Source of the DNA: Eubacteriales bacterium
GTDB lineage: Bacteria > Bacillota_A > Clostridia > Christensenellales > Aristaeellaceae
Reading direction: 5' to 3'
Assembly: GCA_029974855.1 (NCBI GenBank)
Contig: JARKQO010000400.1
Span: 1-18,527, forward strand
Length of the DNA: 18,527 bases
In this document: piece by piece, positions 1 through 6,247 of the stretch
Numbering within the stretch: position 1 is the stretch's first letter
Layout of the letters: each line of letters opens with the position of its first letter
Position numbers and translations under genes: made by a program
The notes under the pieces: generated by a model
The model's input: the letters and a program-made list of their open reading frames with translations, nothing else
What the model was told of the DNA's origin: nothing
Database searches by the model: none

Positions 1-524
1 ACCTCCCCCACCATCTCCGGGTCCAGGGCGCTGGTGGGCTCGTCAAAAAGCATCACATCGGGGCCCATGCACAGGGCCCGCACAATGGCGATGCGCTGCT
101 GCTGCCCCCCGGAGAGCTGCTTGGGAAAGCTGTCCGCCTTCTCCGTAAGGCCAACCCGCCGCAGCAGCTCCATGGCCTTCTCCCGGGCCTGGGCCTTGTT
201 CATGCGCCGCAGACGCACAGGGGCCAAAGTCAAATTCTCCAGCACGCTCAGATGGGGAAAGAGGTTGAACTGCTGAAACACCATCCCCATGCGGCTGCGA
301 ACCCGGTTGATATCGCACTGGGGGGAGGTGAGCTCCAGCTCCTCAAAGAAAACCTGGCCGCCGGTGGGCCGCTCCAGCATGTTCAAACAGCGCAAAAAGG
401 TACTTTTGCCGCTGCCGGAGGGGCCGATGACCACCACCTTTTCCCCGGGGGCGATGCGCTGGTTGATGCCCCGCAGCACAGGGGTATCCCCAAAGGATTT
501 CTGCAGGTTTTTAACGGTTATCAC
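1..524 (-). CDS. Polar amino acid ABC transporter ATP-binding subunit (partial, C-terminus outside window)
   Basis: This is the nucleotide-binding subunit that drives amino acid import by ATP hydrolysis on the cytoplasmic face. About 174 codons are present and the rest lies beyond the left edge. The Walker A motif GPSGSGKS is at residues 34-41, the Q-loop (VFQQFNLFP) at 82-90, the signature LSGGQ at 137-141 and Walker B with catalytic Glu (LFDEP) at 159-163. These are typical of the GlnQ/HisP/ArtP family. The start is a GTG reading MITVKNLQKSFG, ten bases after an AGGAGG. It overlaps the end of the permease gene by 14 bases, which implies translational coupling. It is the third gene of a binding protein-permease-ATPase operon. 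Specificity cannot be read from this subunit; the ARG box upstream of the operon points to arginine. Confidence 0.95.
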   Translation of the reverse strand, partial: MITVKNLQKSFGDTPVLRGINQRIAPGEKVVVIGPSGSGKSTFLRCLNMLERPTGGQVFFEELELTSPQCDINRVRSRMGMVFQQFNLFPHLSVLENLTLAPVRLRRMNKAQAREKAMELLRRVGLTEKADSFPKQLSGGQQQRIAIVRALCMGPDVMLFDEPTSALDPEMVGE

Positions 525-1281
525 TTTGGCGCAGCCTCCTTTCCAGCTTGCCCACCAGCCAGCTTAAAAACACCACCAGTACCAGGTAAATCAGCGCCAC
601 GGCGATCAGCGGCATAAAGGCCGAGTAGGTGACGCCCCGGATGCGGTTGCCCCCGAAGGTCAAGTCCCCCACGGCCACATAGCCCGCCACGGAGGTTTCC
701 TTCAGCAGCACAATGAACTCGTTGGCCAGGGTGGGCAGCACGGTTTTCAGCACCTGGGGGGCGATGATGAAGATCATGGTGTGGGCATAGTTCAGCCCCA
801 GGCTGCGCCCGGCCTCAAACTGTCCCTTGTCGATGGACATGATGCCCCCCCGGAAGATCTCCGCCACATAGGCCCCGGAGTTGAGGCCAAAGGCCAGCAT
901 GGCCACCAGCACCCCATTGTTGGAGGAGGCGAAGATCACATAATACATCAGCATCAGCTGGATCACCACAGGGGTGCCCCGGATCACCGTCACATAGAGG
1001 CGGCAAAACCGGTCGGCCACAGCCAGCAGGCTCCGGCCCAGCCCCTTGCGGGCGCTTTGCCCGGTGGTGTCCCAGGTGGTGCGCACCGTGGCCACCACAA
1101 TGCCGATGGCAATGCCCATCAAGCAGGCCACCAAGGTGATGAGCAGCGTATTCTGGAGCCCATCCCACAGCAGCTTCCAGCGGTTTTTGTCGATGAAATT
1201 CAGCGCGAACTCCGCCTTGACCCCGTCAAACCAAGCGCCGATCTCCGCCAGTGACAAGGCGGAATGCAAGCCTACTCCCAT
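511..1281 (-). CDS. Polar amino acid ABC transporter permease (HisM/GlnP family)
   Basis: A 256-residue integral membrane subunit of an amino acid importer. Hydrophobic spans occur around residues 43-65, 96-118, 123-141, 165-185 and 222-245. RGTP at 101-104 is the usual family motif. The EAA loop that docks on the ATPase lies at about 153-180 (EAGRSLGLNYAHT). An N-terminal stretch of about 35 residues before the first span is longer than in minimal homologues. The ATG is preceded by AGGAGG with a short four-base gap; no better start was seen. The gene lies 74 bases after the binding protein gene, separated by a strong hairpin, and overlaps the ATPase gene by 14 bases. A single permease gene suggests a homodimeric transmembrane unit. 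Confidence 0.95.
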   Translation of the reverse strand: MGVGLHSALSLAEIGAWFDGVKAEFALNFIDKNRWKLLWDGLQNTLLITLVACLMGIAIGIVVATVRTTWDTTGQSARKGLGRSLLAVADRFCRLYVTVIRGTPVVIQLMLMYYVIFASSNNGVLVAMLAFGLNSGAYVAEIFRGGIMSIDKGQFEAGRSLGLNYAHTMIFIIAPQVLKTVLPTLANEFIVLLKETSVAGYVAVGDLTFGGNRIRGVTYSAFMPLIAVALIYLVLVVFLSWLVGKLERRLRQSDNR

Positions 1282-1301
1282 ACGTCCTCCTATCCCTCCG
1301 C

Positions 1302-1343
1302 GCCAGGAAAAGGGGGCGGCTGAGCCGCTCCCCCTCTCCTGGC
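1302..1343 (-). terminator. Intercistronic hairpin between binding protein and permease genes (attenuator or mRNA-stabilising stem)
   Basis: The arms GCCAGGA (1302-1308) and TCCTGGC (1337-1343) pair perfectly. Inside them GGGGGCGGC pairs with GCCGCTCCCCC except for one bulged T, closing on a TGA loop. No T-run follows in the direction of transcription, so it is unlikely to be a full terminator. A 3' stem after the binding protein gene of an ABC operon commonly stabilises that cistron and lowers expression downstream; that role is inferred here. Confidence 0.7.
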
Positions 1344-1355
1344 CGCGCTGAATGC

Positions 1356-2102
1356 TTATTCGGCGGGGATGTACTTCGCCACGATGGCCGCCACGGTGCC
1401 GTCGGCGATCAGCTCCTCCAGAGCCGTGTCAAACTTGGCCAGGAACTCCTCGTTGCCCTTGGCGATGCAAGCGGCGTAATCCTCCACCGCGTACTGGGTC
1501 TCCAGCACCTTCAGCCCCGGGTTGGCGGCCACGTAGGCCTTGGCGGGCTCGTTGTCGATGACCACGCAGTCCACCTTGCCGCTGAGCAGCCCCATCACCG
1601 CGTCATTGCCGTTGGGGAAGCGGACCACGGTGCCCAGGCCTTCGTCCTCAATGTCCCAGGTGGTATACAGATCCCCGGTGGTGGAGAGCTGCACGCCGAT
1701 CTTGGTGTTGGCCCCCTCCACGAACAAATCGTCCACAGAGGCGATGGAGGAATCCTCCTTCACGATCACGGCCTGGATGCCGGTGGCGTAGCTCTTGGAG
1801 AAATTCACCAGCTGGGCGCGCTCCTCGGTCACGGTCATGCCCGCCATGGCGAAGTCCGCTTTGCCGGACTGTACGGCGGAGATGAGGGAGTCAAACTCCA
1901 TGTCGGCGATCGCCAGGTCATAGCCCAGCTTCTGGCAGATGGCGGCGGCGATTTCCGCGTCGATGCCCACGATGGTATCCCCATCATAGTATTCATAGGG
2001 TGGAAAGGACGCGTTGGTGGCCATCGTCAGGGTGTCCGCCAGCGCGGCGGCAACGGAAAAACTCAGGGTCAAAGCCAATACCATAGCCAGGAACTTCTTC
2101 AT
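1356..2102 (-). CDS. Amino acid ABC transporter substrate-binding protein
   Basis: A 248-residue extracytoplasmic solute-binding protein of the polar amino acid family (SBP_bac_3). The start chosen is the ATG of MKKFLAMVL, nine bases after AGGAGG; an ATG six bases upstream is only three bases from that site. Residues 1-22 form a signal peptide (Lys-Lys, hydrophobic core, Ala-rich cleavage region ending ALA). No lipobox cysteine is seen, unusual for a Gram-positive binding protein. The mature protein begins with the family signature ATNASFPPYEY, followed by IVGIDAEIA and the FDSLI and GKADFAMAGMT segments typical of ligand contacts. It heads the operon with permease and ATPase. The promoter and ARG box upstream suggest ArgR-type control, so arginine or another basic amino acid is the likely ligand, by inference. 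Confidence 0.93.
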   Translation of the reverse strand: MKKFLAMVLALTLSFSVAAALADTLTMATNASFPPYEYYDGDTIVGIDAEIAAAICQKLGYDLAIADMEFDSLISAVQSGKADFAMAGMTVTEERAQLVNFSKSYATGIQAVIVKEDSSIASVDDLFVEGANTKIGVQLSTTGDLYTTWDIEDEGLGTVVRFPNGNDAVMGLLSGKVDCVVIDNEPAKAYVAANPGLKVLETQYAVEDYAACIAKGNEEFLAKFDTALEELIADGTVAAIVAKYIPAE

Positions 2103-2145
2103 CGTCATCTGCCTCCTGCCCGTTCGGGCTGCTTGGAATGTGCAT

Positions 2146-2174
2146 AGCATACTCCAGTTTATGCAGATTGTCAA
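2146..2174 (-). promoter_or_regulatory. Sigma-A-like promoter of the amino acid transporter operon
   Basis: Read on the minus strand there is TTGACA (2174-2169), a 17-base spacer and TATGCT (2151-2146). AT-rich DNA lies upstream. The untranslated leader to the ATG at 2102 is about 37 bases and carries a small GCCCG/CGGGC stem just before the ribosome binding site. Confidence 0.9.
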
Positions 2175-2180
2175 GGGTTT

Positions 2181-2198
2181 TATGAATAAATATTCAAA
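2181..2198 (-). promoter_or_regulatory. Candidate ARG box (ArgR/AhrC operator)
   Basis: The core TGAATATTTATTCA (minus strand, 2196-2183) matches the published ARG box pattern TGAAT-WWWW-ATTCA at every defined position, and the flanking W positions also match. It begins nine bases upstream of the -35 box, centred roughly 50 bases before the expected transcription start. That placement could support either repression or activation. No argR gene is in the window, so the assignment rests on the motif and on the transporter it precedes. Confidence 0.65.
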
Positions 2199-2225
2199 AA
2201 AGTTTTCGGGCTCCCCTATGCCCTT

Positions 2226-2795
2226 CTATGCTTTCTCCCGCAAGGTTTCCGCATACCTATGCATGCCCAGCTCATAGTAATCCTGCCCCAGGGCGTCCAC
2301 CGCCACGGTGAGGGGCAGCTCCTTCACCGTCAGCCGCTTGATGGACTCCGTGCCCAAATCCTCATAGGCCACCACCTCGCAGGCGGTGACGCAGGCGGCC
2401 ATGTAGGCGGCGCAGCCGCCGATGGCCCCGAAGTACACCGCCCCGTGCCGCCGGATGGCCTCCTTCACCTCGGCCCCCCGCGGGCCCTTGCCGATCATGG
2501 CGTGGATGCCATAGTCCAACATTGCGGGGGTATAGGCGTCCATCCGGACGCTGGTGGTGGGGCCGATGGATCCTATGGGCATGCCCGGGGGGGGCGGGGT
2601 GGGCCCCGCATAAAAAACCGTCTGGCCCCGCAAATCCACCGGCAAAGGCTCCCCGGCCTCCAGGGCCGCGCAAAGCCGGGCGTGGGCTGCGTCCCGGGCG
2701 GTGTAGATCGTGCCGCTGAGCAGCACCCGGTCCCCGCAGCGCAGGGCCGCCAGCTCCTCCTTGCCGAGGGGGGCGTTCAGATGAATGGCGTTCAT
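2226..2795 (-). CDS. Class I fumarase-type Fe-S hydro-lyase, beta subunit
   Basis: A 189-residue protein matching the C-terminal (beta) domain of iron-sulfur fumarases and tartrate dehydratases. It would pair with the alpha subunit encoded just upstream to interconvert fumarate and malate in the cytoplasm. Hallmarks are the glycine/proline loop YAGPTPPPPG (62-71), the segment GPTTSVRMD (78-86), KGPRG (103-107) and FGAIGGCAA (122-130). The length is normal for the split two-subunit form found in anaerobic Firmicutes and archaea. The ATG follows AAAGGAG by five bases and lies 26 bases after the alpha gene, so the two are co-transcribed. L-tartrate dehydratase (TtdB) is the main alternative, since sequence alone separates these substrates poorly. 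Confidence 0.92.
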   Translation of the reverse strand: MNAIHLNAPLGKEELAALRCGDRVLLSGTIYTARDAAHARLCAALEAGEPLPVDLRGQTVFYAGPTPPPPGMPIGSIGPTTSVRMDAYTPAMLDYGIHAMIGKGPRGAEVKEAIRRHGAVYFGAIGGCAAYMAACVTACEVVAYEDLGTESIKRLTVKELPLTVAVDALGQDYYELGMHRYAETLREKA

Positions 2796-2821
2796 GGCAA
2801 CTCCTTTGTATCTTCTCTTGC

Positions 2822-3664
2822 TCAGAGGGTCTCCTGGGCGTGCCGGTTGGCATGGCAGCCCATGTTCACCGCCACAGGCAGCCCGGCGATGTGGGTGGGC
2901 TCCGCCAAAATCCGCAGGGAAAGGGCCGTGGTGAGCCCTCCAAAGCCCTGGGGGCCGATGCCCAAAGCGTTGATCCTCTCCAGCAGCTCCCGCTCCAGGG
3001 CCCCGTAGAAGGGGTCCGGATGGGGCCCCTCCCTTTCCAGGGCCAAAGCCTCCTTGGCCAGTTCCGCCACCCGCTCAAAGGTACCCCCAATACCCACCCC
3101 CAGCACCATGGGGGGGCAGGGGTTGGCTCCGGCCAGCCGGGCGGTTTCCACCACGAAGTCCTTCACCCCCTCCAACCCCTGGGAGGGCATCAGCATGGCC
3201 AGGCGGCTCATGTTCTCGCTGCCAAAGCCCTTGGGGGCCACCGTCAGCTTCACCTTATCCCCGGGCACCAGCCTCACGTGGAGCACCGCCGGGGTGTTGT
3301 CCCCGGTGTTGCGGCGGCGGATGGGGTCCGCCACCACGGAGTTGCGCAGGTAGCCCTCCCGGTACCCCCGGGCCACCCCGGCCTGGACCGCGGCCTCGAA
3401 GGAGCCTCCCGTCAGGTGAACGTCCTGCCCCACCTGGGCGTACACCACGGCCATGCCCGTATCCTGGCAGATGGGCAGGCCTTGCTCCCGGGCGGTGTCC
3501 GCGTTTTGGCAAAGCAGGCACAAAGTCTCTTTGGCCGGGGCGTAGGGCTCCACGTCACAGGCTTGACGCAGGGAATCCAGCAGGTCACCGGGCAGCAAGG
3601 TATTGGCCTGAACGCACAGTCTGGCAACGCAGGCGGTGATTTCCTCCACAGGCAGCGTTCTCAT
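2822..3664 (-). CDS. Class I fumarase-type Fe-S hydro-lyase, alpha subunit
   Basis: A 280-residue protein matching the N-terminal (alpha) domain of iron-sulfur fumarase, which carries the oxygen-sensitive [4Fe-4S] cluster. Three cysteines in the expected contexts are likely cluster ligands: C66 (ICQDTG), C183 (NPCPP) and C270 (MGCHANRH). Other family segments are GDNTPAVLH (121-129), KGFGSENMS (145-153) and GVGIGGTFE (189-197). The ATG follows AAGGAG by nine bases. The gene is 39 bases downstream of the metallophosphoesterase gene and 26 bases upstream of the beta subunit gene, all on one strand with no terminator between. The probable role is the fumarate/malate step of an incomplete TCA or succinate pathway; tartrate dehydratase alpha is the alternative. 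Confidence 0.92.
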   Translation of the reverse strand: MRTLPVEEITACVARLCVQANTLLPGDLLDSLRQACDVEPYAPAKETLCLLCQNADTAREQGLPICQDTGMAVVYAQVGQDVHLTGGSFEAAVQAGVARGYREGYLRNSVVADPIRRRNTGDNTPAVLHVRLVPGDKVKLTVAPKGFGSENMSRLAMLMPSQGLEGVKDFVVETARLAGANPCPPMVLGVGIGGTFERVAELAKEALALEREGPHPDPFYGALERELLERINALGIGPQGFGGLTTALSLRILAEPTHIAGLPVAVNMGCHANRHAQETL

Positions 3665-3703
3665 GGATCGGCTCTCCTTTGTGTCGCTGTGAGCCCCGAG
3701 GGC

Positions 3704-4390
3704 TTAGTCCAGCTCAATGCGAAGGATCTCGCAGGGGTTGCCCCAGCGGGGCATCTTCACCGGGTTGCCGGCTCCCGCGCTGACGATCATCCGGCCGTCC
3801 ACCACGCCCTTGGTCATCCGGGGGAAAAACCCCTGGCCCGGGGCGTAGAGCCCCTGTTGCCCCAGGCGGATCTGCCCCCCGTGGGCGTGGCCCGCCAGCA
3901 CCAGGTCGATTTGCCGCCCCCGCATATACCGCCGGTAATCCTCGGGCCTGTGGCACAGCAGCACCTTGCAGCCCTCCAGCGCCTCAAACTCCTCCAGCAT
4001 GTCCTTCATGCCCAGCAGATAGGGCCTGTACCAGCCCCCGATCCACAGGTCCCCAAACCGGACGTAGCGGTTCACCAGCAAAGTGGCCCCGGTTTGTTCA
4101 AGGGCCTTCAGCAAAGCCTGGCGGCCCTTGATTCGCATTTCATGGTTTCCCAAGGAGAAGAAGGTGGGCAGCCTCTTGGCAGCCTCCTCCAAAAACCGCA
4201 GGCCTGTGCCGGCGCTTTGCCGGTACCGGTCCGTCACGTCCCCGGGTACCAGCAGGCAGTCCGCCCCCTCCAGCTGGGGCCAGAGGTCCTCATAGGCTTC
4301 GTCATGCAAATCGCTGACCACTGCCAGGTGCATGGTTTTGCTGAGCTTTCCCGTATGCCAGGCATAGCTTGTCACCTTGCGCAAAAGCAT
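3704..4390 (-). CDS. Calcineurin-like metallophosphoesterase (YkuE-like)
   Basis: A 228-residue phosphoesterase with the full two-metal site: SDLH (D27, H29), PGDVTDR (D51), LGNHE (N82, H83), CHRPE (H147) and the closing GHAHGGQIR (H168, H170). The N-terminal segment SYAWHTGKLS followed by LAVVSDLH resembles YkuE-type enzymes, but no signal peptide or membrane span is seen, so it is probably cytoplasmic. Its substrate is unknown. The start is uncertain. The ATG at 4390 directly abuts AGGAGG, although an overlapping GGAGG lies three bases away; TTG at residue 3 would have a six-base gap. It is the first gene of a transcript continuing into the two fumarase subunit genes, with its own promoter upstream. 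A link to the fumarase is not evident. Confidence 0.88.
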   Translation of the reverse strand: MLLRKVTSYAWHTGKLSKTMHLAVVSDLHDEAYEDLWPQLEGADCLLVPGDVTDRYRQSAGTGLRFLEEAAKRLPTFFSLGNHEMRIKGRQALLKALEQTGATLLVNRYVRFGDLWIGGWYRPYLLGMKDMLEEFEALEGCKVLLCHRPEDYRRYMRGRQIDLVLAGHAHGGQIRLGQQGLYAPGQGFFPRMTKGVVDGRMIVSAGAGNPVKMPRWGNPCEILRIELD

Positions 4391-4427
4391 CCTCCTCCGC
4401 GGGCCCAGGCGGGCCGCAGCTTCCCTT

Positions 4428-4456
4428 ATTCTAGCACAGCCCGGCCCGTTTTTGAA
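4428..4456 (-). promoter_or_regulatory. Promoter of the metallophosphoesterase-fumarase operon
   Basis: On the minus strand a TAGAAT -10 box (4433-4428) is preceded by TGC, giving an extended -10. A weaker TTCAAA -35 box (4456-4451) sits 17 bases upstream. It lies between the terminator of the foldase gene and the phosphoesterase start. The short leader contains a GC-rich stem next to the ribosome binding site. Confidence 0.7.
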
Positions 4457-4482
4457 AGGGGACATTCCCGGGAGAGCAGAAA

Positions 4483-4512
4483 GGCGGCCCCGCCTGTATG
4501 GCCGGGGCCGCC
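4483..4512 (-). terminator. Rho-independent terminator of the foldase lipoprotein gene
   Basis: On the minus strand GGCGGCCCC (4512-4504) and GGGGCCGCC (4491-4483) form a perfect nine-pair stem, extended by one G-C pair. The loop is about ten bases. TTTCTGCTCT follows. It begins 11 bases after the foldase stop codon. Confidence 0.85.
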
Positions 4513-4523
4513 GCTGGAAAACC

Positions 4524-5888
4524 TCACTTCATCCGGTCCGGATACACCTTGGCGTTTGCCTCCGCCACCCATTGCTCCAAAGTGGCGGTGAAGGTTTCCT
4601 CCTGCTTGCCCGACAGAATCTCCTCCTGAAGGGTGTCCCGTACCTCCTCCAAAGCCACCGGGCCCTCGGGAAGGTCGCCGGCATACTGCACCAGGTGGAT
4701 GCCATGGGTGGTGCGCACCGCCGGGGACACATCCCCGGGCTTTGTCAGGGCCATGGCAGCCTGGGTAAACTCCGCCACCCAGGCGGTGTCCCCCTGGCAA
4801 ACCAGGTAGCCCTGCTCCTTGGCAGGGGAGGCCTTCATGCCCGGGTCCTCGCCGTACTGCTCCATCAGGGCGTCAAAATCCCCGCCCTCGGAGAGCTTTT
4901 GCAAAATCTCGTCAATGGAGGGCTGCACCTTGGCATAGGCGGCTTCCTTGGCGGCGTCCAGCCGGGTCTGCAGCTCCGCCGCCTCCGCCGTGAGCTGGGC
5001 CTCCTGGGCTGTCAGATCCTCCCGGGCCTTGGCCTCCTCGGGGGTATCCTGGGCGGCGTCCTCCTTCAGGGCTGCCAAGGAGGTCTGGGTATCGCCCAGC
5101 TGGGTCTGCTTGCCGGTAAGCTGGGTCTGCAAATCCCCGATCAAAGTGGTATCCTCCTGGCTCAGCTTGCGGAGGATGTTCTTCACATAGCGGTATCCGG
5201 CGGGGCGGTAGTACACGGCAACGCCGCTGCGCACGGCGGAGCCGTAGGCGGTGAGGCTGCTTTCATACTCCGCCTGGGCGGAAGCCACTTTCTGCTCGTA
5301 TTGGGTCTGGATCTCCTCCTCCGTTACCTGAACGTCCTTCACCACCTCAGCCCGGATTTTGTTGTAGGCCTCGGTCTTCTTTTCGTTCTCCAGCATGGTT
5401 TCCTTGTGGCTGTACCCAAGCTCCGCCATCTTGTCCGCCACGGCCTTGTCCAGCTCCTGGCCGGCGAGCTCCGTTTCGGCAAAATAGCTGGTTTTCACTG
5501 AATCCGCATACTGCTGGTAGGTTTCGTCCACCTTCTTCTGAAGCTGGGCCAGCTCCTCCGCGGTGAAGGTATCCATCCCCATCTGGGCCTCCTTTTGCTC
5601 CAAAACCGCCTGGCTCACCAAGCCCTGGATGGTTTGCTCCTGGGCGGCGGTGATGGTGTTGGAATCGGTGGCGTCAAAGGGAATGCCGTACAGGGAATAC
5701 AGCTGCTGCTGATACGCCAAAGTATACTGAATCTGCTGGGACACCTGCTCCTTGGTGAAGGTTTTCCCCGCAACCTCAATGATCACCGTCTGCTTGTCCA
5801 CCTCGGCGTCCTTGACGATCAGCCCGCAGCCGGAGGTAACCAACAGCGCGAAAACCAGCGTCCATGCCAGCGCTACACGCTTGCTCAT
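4524..5888 (-). CDS. Parvulin-like peptidyl-prolyl isomerase lipoprotein (SurA/PrsA-like foldase)
   Basis: A 454-residue predicted lipoprotein that should help fold exported proteins outside the membrane. The start is ATG of MSKRVALAW, about nine bases after GGGAG; an in-frame ATG 11 codons upstream has no good binding site. Residues 1-20 are a signal peptide ending LLVTSG-C, with C21 the likely lipidation site. Residues 34-220 form a mostly helical SurA-N/PrsA-type chaperone region. A parvulin domain begins near 229 (YRPAGYRYVKNIL) and resumes at about 323-404 (FDALMEQYGEDPG, then GDVSPAVRTTHGIHLVQY). Between these pieces is a Gln/Ala/Glu-rich insertion of about 80 residues with coiled-coil character. 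The gene has its own promoter and terminator. Isomerase activity is probable but unproven, because the domain is interrupted. Confidence 0.88.
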   Translation of the reverse strand: MSKRVALAWTLVFALLVTSGCGLIVKDAEVDKQTVIIEVAGKTFTKEQVSQQIQYTLAYQQQLYSLYGIPFDATDSNTITAAQEQTIQGLVSQAVLEQKEAQMGMDTFTAEELAQLQKKVDETYQQYADSVKTSYFAETELAGQELDKAVADKMAELGYSHKETMLENEKKTEAYNKIRAEVVKDVQVTEEEIQTQYEQKVASAQAEYESSLTAYGSAVRSGVAVYYRPAGYRYVKNILRKLSQEDTTLIGDLQTQLTGKQTQLGDTQTSLAALKEDAAQDTPEEAKAREDLTAQEAQLTAEAAELQTRLDAAKEAAYAKVQPSIDEILQKLSEGGDFDALMEQYGEDPGMKASPAKEQGYLVCQGDTAWVAEFTQAAMALTKPGDVSPAVRTTHGIHLVQYAGDLPEGPVALEEVRDTLQEEILSGKQEETFTATLEQWVAEANAKVYPDRMK

Positions 5889-5937
5889 GCCTTTTCTCTC
5901 CCATCGTTTGCGATATGCCAAATACCAAGCTCAACGT

Positions 5938-5966
5938 ATTATACCTGAACGCTTCTTCCTGGGCAA
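5938..5966 (-). promoter_or_regulatory. Promoter of the foldase lipoprotein gene
   Basis: On the minus strand TTGCCC (5966-5961), a 17-base spacer and a perfect TATAAT (5943-5938) are present. The leader to the ATG at 5888 is about 43 bases. Confidence 0.8.
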
Positions 5967-6038
5967 GCCTTTTTTCCCCTCTTCATAGGATGTTCACAAA
6001 TACAAGCCGACCTCTTCACCCCATGTGCGGGAAGTCTG

Positions 6039-6100
6039 ACAAAGCCAGACCATAAGCCAAAAGCGGGCTTTTCGCCTTTGGCTTGGGGCCTTGGCTTTGT
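6039..6100. repeat. Nested inverted repeat
   Basis: Outer arms ACAAAGCCA (6039-6047) and TGGCTTTGT (6092-6100) are perfect nine-base complements. Inner arms AAGCCAAA (6054-6061) and TTTGGCTT (6077-6084) are perfect eight-base complements. The left outer arm can instead be enclosed in a local GTCTG/CAGAC stem (6034-6050). It lies just beyond the truncated hepT fragment, inside about 250 bases with no complete gene. No terminal duplication, transposase or T-run is seen. It could be a small palindromic mobile element or the relic of a structured RNA. Confidence 0.6.
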
Positions 6101-6145
6101 GAAACCGGAGTCATTGTTCGCCAAGAATGGCGGCGCATTGGCTTT

Positions 6146-6247
6146 TTAGCAGGCGAAACAATCTCCAAAGCGTGCGACTGTTTCCGCGGCTTGATCGCAG
6201 TAGTCGATGATCCTTTCAAGGATGCGCCGGTCTTTATTGCTCGGCAT
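6146..6247 (-). pseudogene. Truncated HepT-like (DUF86) toxin fragment
   Basis: An open frame of 33 codons begins with ATG 14 bases inside the end of the nucleotidyltransferase gene, the usual MntA-HepT overlap. The peptide starts MPSNKDRRILERIIDYCDQ and continues AAETVARFG, resembling the N-terminus of HepT/DUF86 proteins. It then meets a TAA. Complete HepT proteins run to roughly 110-145 residues and carry a C-terminal RX4-6HXY RNase motif, which is absent here. The frame past the stop contains FLANND, reminiscent of the next HepT segment, so decay rather than a genuinely short protein is likely. The family assignment rests on a short stretch plus gene context. Confidence 0.65.

Noticed and set aside
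2103..2145. Possible riboswitch or T-box in the leader of the transporter operon
   Set aside because: The leader is only about 37 bases and carries just a small five-pair stem.
2196..2222. Possible terminator after the fumarase beta gene (GGGC/GCCC stem then T-run, minus strand)
   Set aside because: Only four base pairs with an eight-base loop and the T-run is several bases away; too weak to call.
2840..4591. Very long open frame on the plus strand opposite the fumarase and phosphoesterase genes
   Set aside because: High GC content suppresses stop codons on the opposite strand. The translation is rich in Gly/His/Pro/Gln without domain features, and the minus-strand genes have clear motifs. 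Similar antisense frames opposite rmlAB, the beta-CASP gene and others were left out for the same reason.
6016..6219. Short minus-strand open frame of 67 codons covering the nested repeat
   Set aside because: No ribosome binding site, unlike any protein I know, and it overlaps the better-supported hepT fragment in another frame.
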